This document shows, in pieces, positions 5,997-7,088 of a stretch of DNA of 7,088 bases; within the stretch, counting starts at the first letter, position 1, and the number at the start of each line of letters is the position of its first letter. The stretch is taken from NCBI GenBank assembly GCA_012514835.1, contig JAAYZM010000037.1, forward strand, positions 1-7,088. The letters are read 5' to 3'. The stretch is from Actinomycetales bacterium. Lineage in GTDB: Bacteria; Actinomycetota; Actinomycetes; Actinomycetales; Cellulomonadaceae. A program made the position numbers and the translations under genes. The notes under the pieces were generated by a model, which was not told the DNA's origin, ran no database searches, and saw nothing but the letters and a program-made list of their open reading frames with translations.

Positions 5997-7088
5997 GTGA
6001 CGCGCGAGACGGAGCACCCCGGCACGGCCGGCGAGGTGTTCGGGGCGTTCCTGCGCCTCGGACTCACGTCGTTCGGCGGGCCGGTCGCCCACCTGGGGTA
6101 CTTCCGGGAGGAGCTCGTGGCACGGCGGCAGTGGCTCGACGACGCCGCGTACGCCGACGTCGTGGCGCTCAGCCAGCTCCTCCCAGGCCCGGCGTCCTCG
6201 AAGGTCGGCATGGCCCTCGGGCTGCAGCGTGCCGGCGGGCGCGGACTGCTCGCCGCGTGGGCCGCGTTCACCCTCCCGTCCGCGCTCGCACTCTTCGCGT
6301 TCGCCGCAGGGGTGAGCGCGCTCGGCGACCTCACCGACGCCGGGTGGGTCGCGGGGCTCAAGGCGGCCGCCGTGGCCGTCGTCGCGTACGCCGTGCTCGG
6401 GATGGCTCGGACCCTCACGCCGGACGTGCCGCGCGCCGCGATCGCCGTGGTGGCGCTCGCCGTCATGCTTGCCTTCCCGGGGCCGCTCGCCCAGGTCGGG
6501 GTGATCGTGGGGGCCGGGCTGCTCGGGCTGCTCGTGCTGCGTCCACCTCCGCTCGACGCCCGCGCGAGCACGCTCGACGTGCGCGTGCCGCGCCGGGCGG
6601 CGCTCGCCAGCGGGGTCGTGTTCGTCGCGCTCCTCGTGGGGTTGCCGCTCCTCGCGCGCAGCGGCGATCCCACCGTCGGGCTGTTCGACACGTTCTACCG
6701 TTCCGGCGCGCTCGTGTTCGGCGGCGGGCACGTCGTGCTGCCACTCCTCGAGGCGCAGACGGTCCAGCCGGGCCTCGTCGCACCCGACACGTTCCTCGCG
6801 GGCTACGGCGCAGCCCAGGCAGTGCCGGGTCCGCTGTTCAGCGTCGCCGCTTTCCTCGGCGCGGTCACCACCACGGGCCCCTCAGGCGCACTCGGAGCCA
6901 CGATCGCCCTCGTCGCGATCTTCCTGCCCGGCGCCCTCCTCGTCGTGGCGACCCTCCCGTTCCTCGCACGAGTCAGGTCGATGCACCGGGTGCGGCGCGC
7001 GATCATGGGCGCCAACGCGGGGGTCGTGGGCCTCCTCGCGGCGGCCCTGTGGGACCCCGTGATCGCCCACGGCGTCACGTCGCTCGCC
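5997..7088 (+). CDS. chrA: Chromate transporter (ChrA/CHR family), 3'-partial
   Basis: The first 364 codons of an integral membrane protein of the CHR family, whose studied members export chromate and give chromate resistance; some relatives have other or unknown substrates. The two-half structure of the long-chain form is visible. The first half has LTSFGGPVAHLGYF (FGG at 26-28) and QLLPGP (PGP at 63-65). The second half repeats them as FGGGHVVLPLLE (from Phe241) and QAVPGP (PGP at 277-279). Hydrophobic membrane segments lie at about 84-108, 115-138, 144-180, 200-220 and 282-320. A short Arg/Pro-rich loop (about 181-199) joins the halves. Bidomain members are usually about 390-450 residues, so little is missing at the window end. 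The GTG at 5997 precedes the conserved start of the domain by only about 10 residues. No chrB-like regulator is in view, so a chromate role is by family only. Confidence 0.9.
   Translation, partial: MTRETEHPGTAGEVFGAFLRLGLTSFGGPVAHLGYFREELVARRQWLDDAAYADVVALSQLLPGPASSKVGMALGLQRAGGRGLLAAWAAFTLPSALALFAFAAGVSALGDLTDAGWVAGLKAAAVAVVAYAVLGMARTLTPDVPRAAIAVVALAVMLAFPGPLAQVGVIVGAGLLGLLVLRPPPLDARASTLDVRVPRRAALASGVVFVALLVGLPLLARSGDPTVGLFDTFYRSGALVFGGGHVVLPLLEAQTVQPGLVAPDTFLAGYGAAQAVPGPLFSVAAFLGAVTTTGPSGALGATIALVAIFLPGALLVVATLPFLARVRSMHRVRRAIMGANAGVVGLLAAALWDPVIAHGVTSLA

Noticed and set aside
5886..6731. Minus-strand open frames opposite the chromate transporter
   Set aside because: The plus frame from 5997 is open to the window end and encodes duplicated ChrA motifs; the antisense frames are low-complexity Arg/Glu/Pro sequence.

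Overview
The window reads as chromosomal DNA from a high-GC Gram-positive actinobacterium, most likely in or near the Micrococcales (Cellulomonas/Promicromonospora-like lineages). The DNA is very GC-rich, with codons ending almost always in G or C. Three of the four genes appear to start with GTG, and the gene set (an Ig-like plus NlpC/P60 wall hydrolase, a three-domain GH3 glucosidase, a lipobox lipoprotein and a ChrA transporter) is typical of that phylum. The genus is inferred from style and not proven.

Layout: four genes, all on the + strand, fill nearly the whole window. (1) 1-726 is the 3' part of a secreted, very lysine-rich NlpC/P60 peptidoglycan endopeptidase. It is closed by a strong hairpin terminator at 741-777. 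(2) 865-3156 encodes a cytoplasmic GH3 beta-glucosidase-type hydrolase. It has its own candidate promoter and a Shine-Dalgarno-like site, and a weaker hairpin follows at 3165-3185. (3) 3266-5944 encodes an 892-residue lipoprotein. It contains what looks like a clan CD (caspase/gingipain/CHAT-like) cysteine peptidase domain with a His284/Cys357 pair, followed by about 440 residues of beta-rich sequence. I do not recognise it as a named family, and it is the most interesting item here. (4) 5997-7088 is the 5' part of a chromate-transporter (ChrA) family membrane protein, cut by the window end.

The genes do not form an obvious pathway. Terminators or plausible promoters separate the first three, so they look like independently transcribed neighbours; only the lipoprotein and chrA lack a visible terminator between them (52 bases). 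Two of the four products act outside the membrane (wall hydrolase, lipoprotein), one in the membrane (ChrA) and one in the cytoplasm (GH3). The lipoprotein and chrA genes lack a well-placed Shine-Dalgarno site and have an A-n-n-n-T -10-like hexamer 6-7 bases before GTG, which suggests leaderless transcripts.

I found no tRNA, rRNA, CRISPR array, insertion sequence, integrase or attachment site, and no gene-free stretch longer than about 140 bases.
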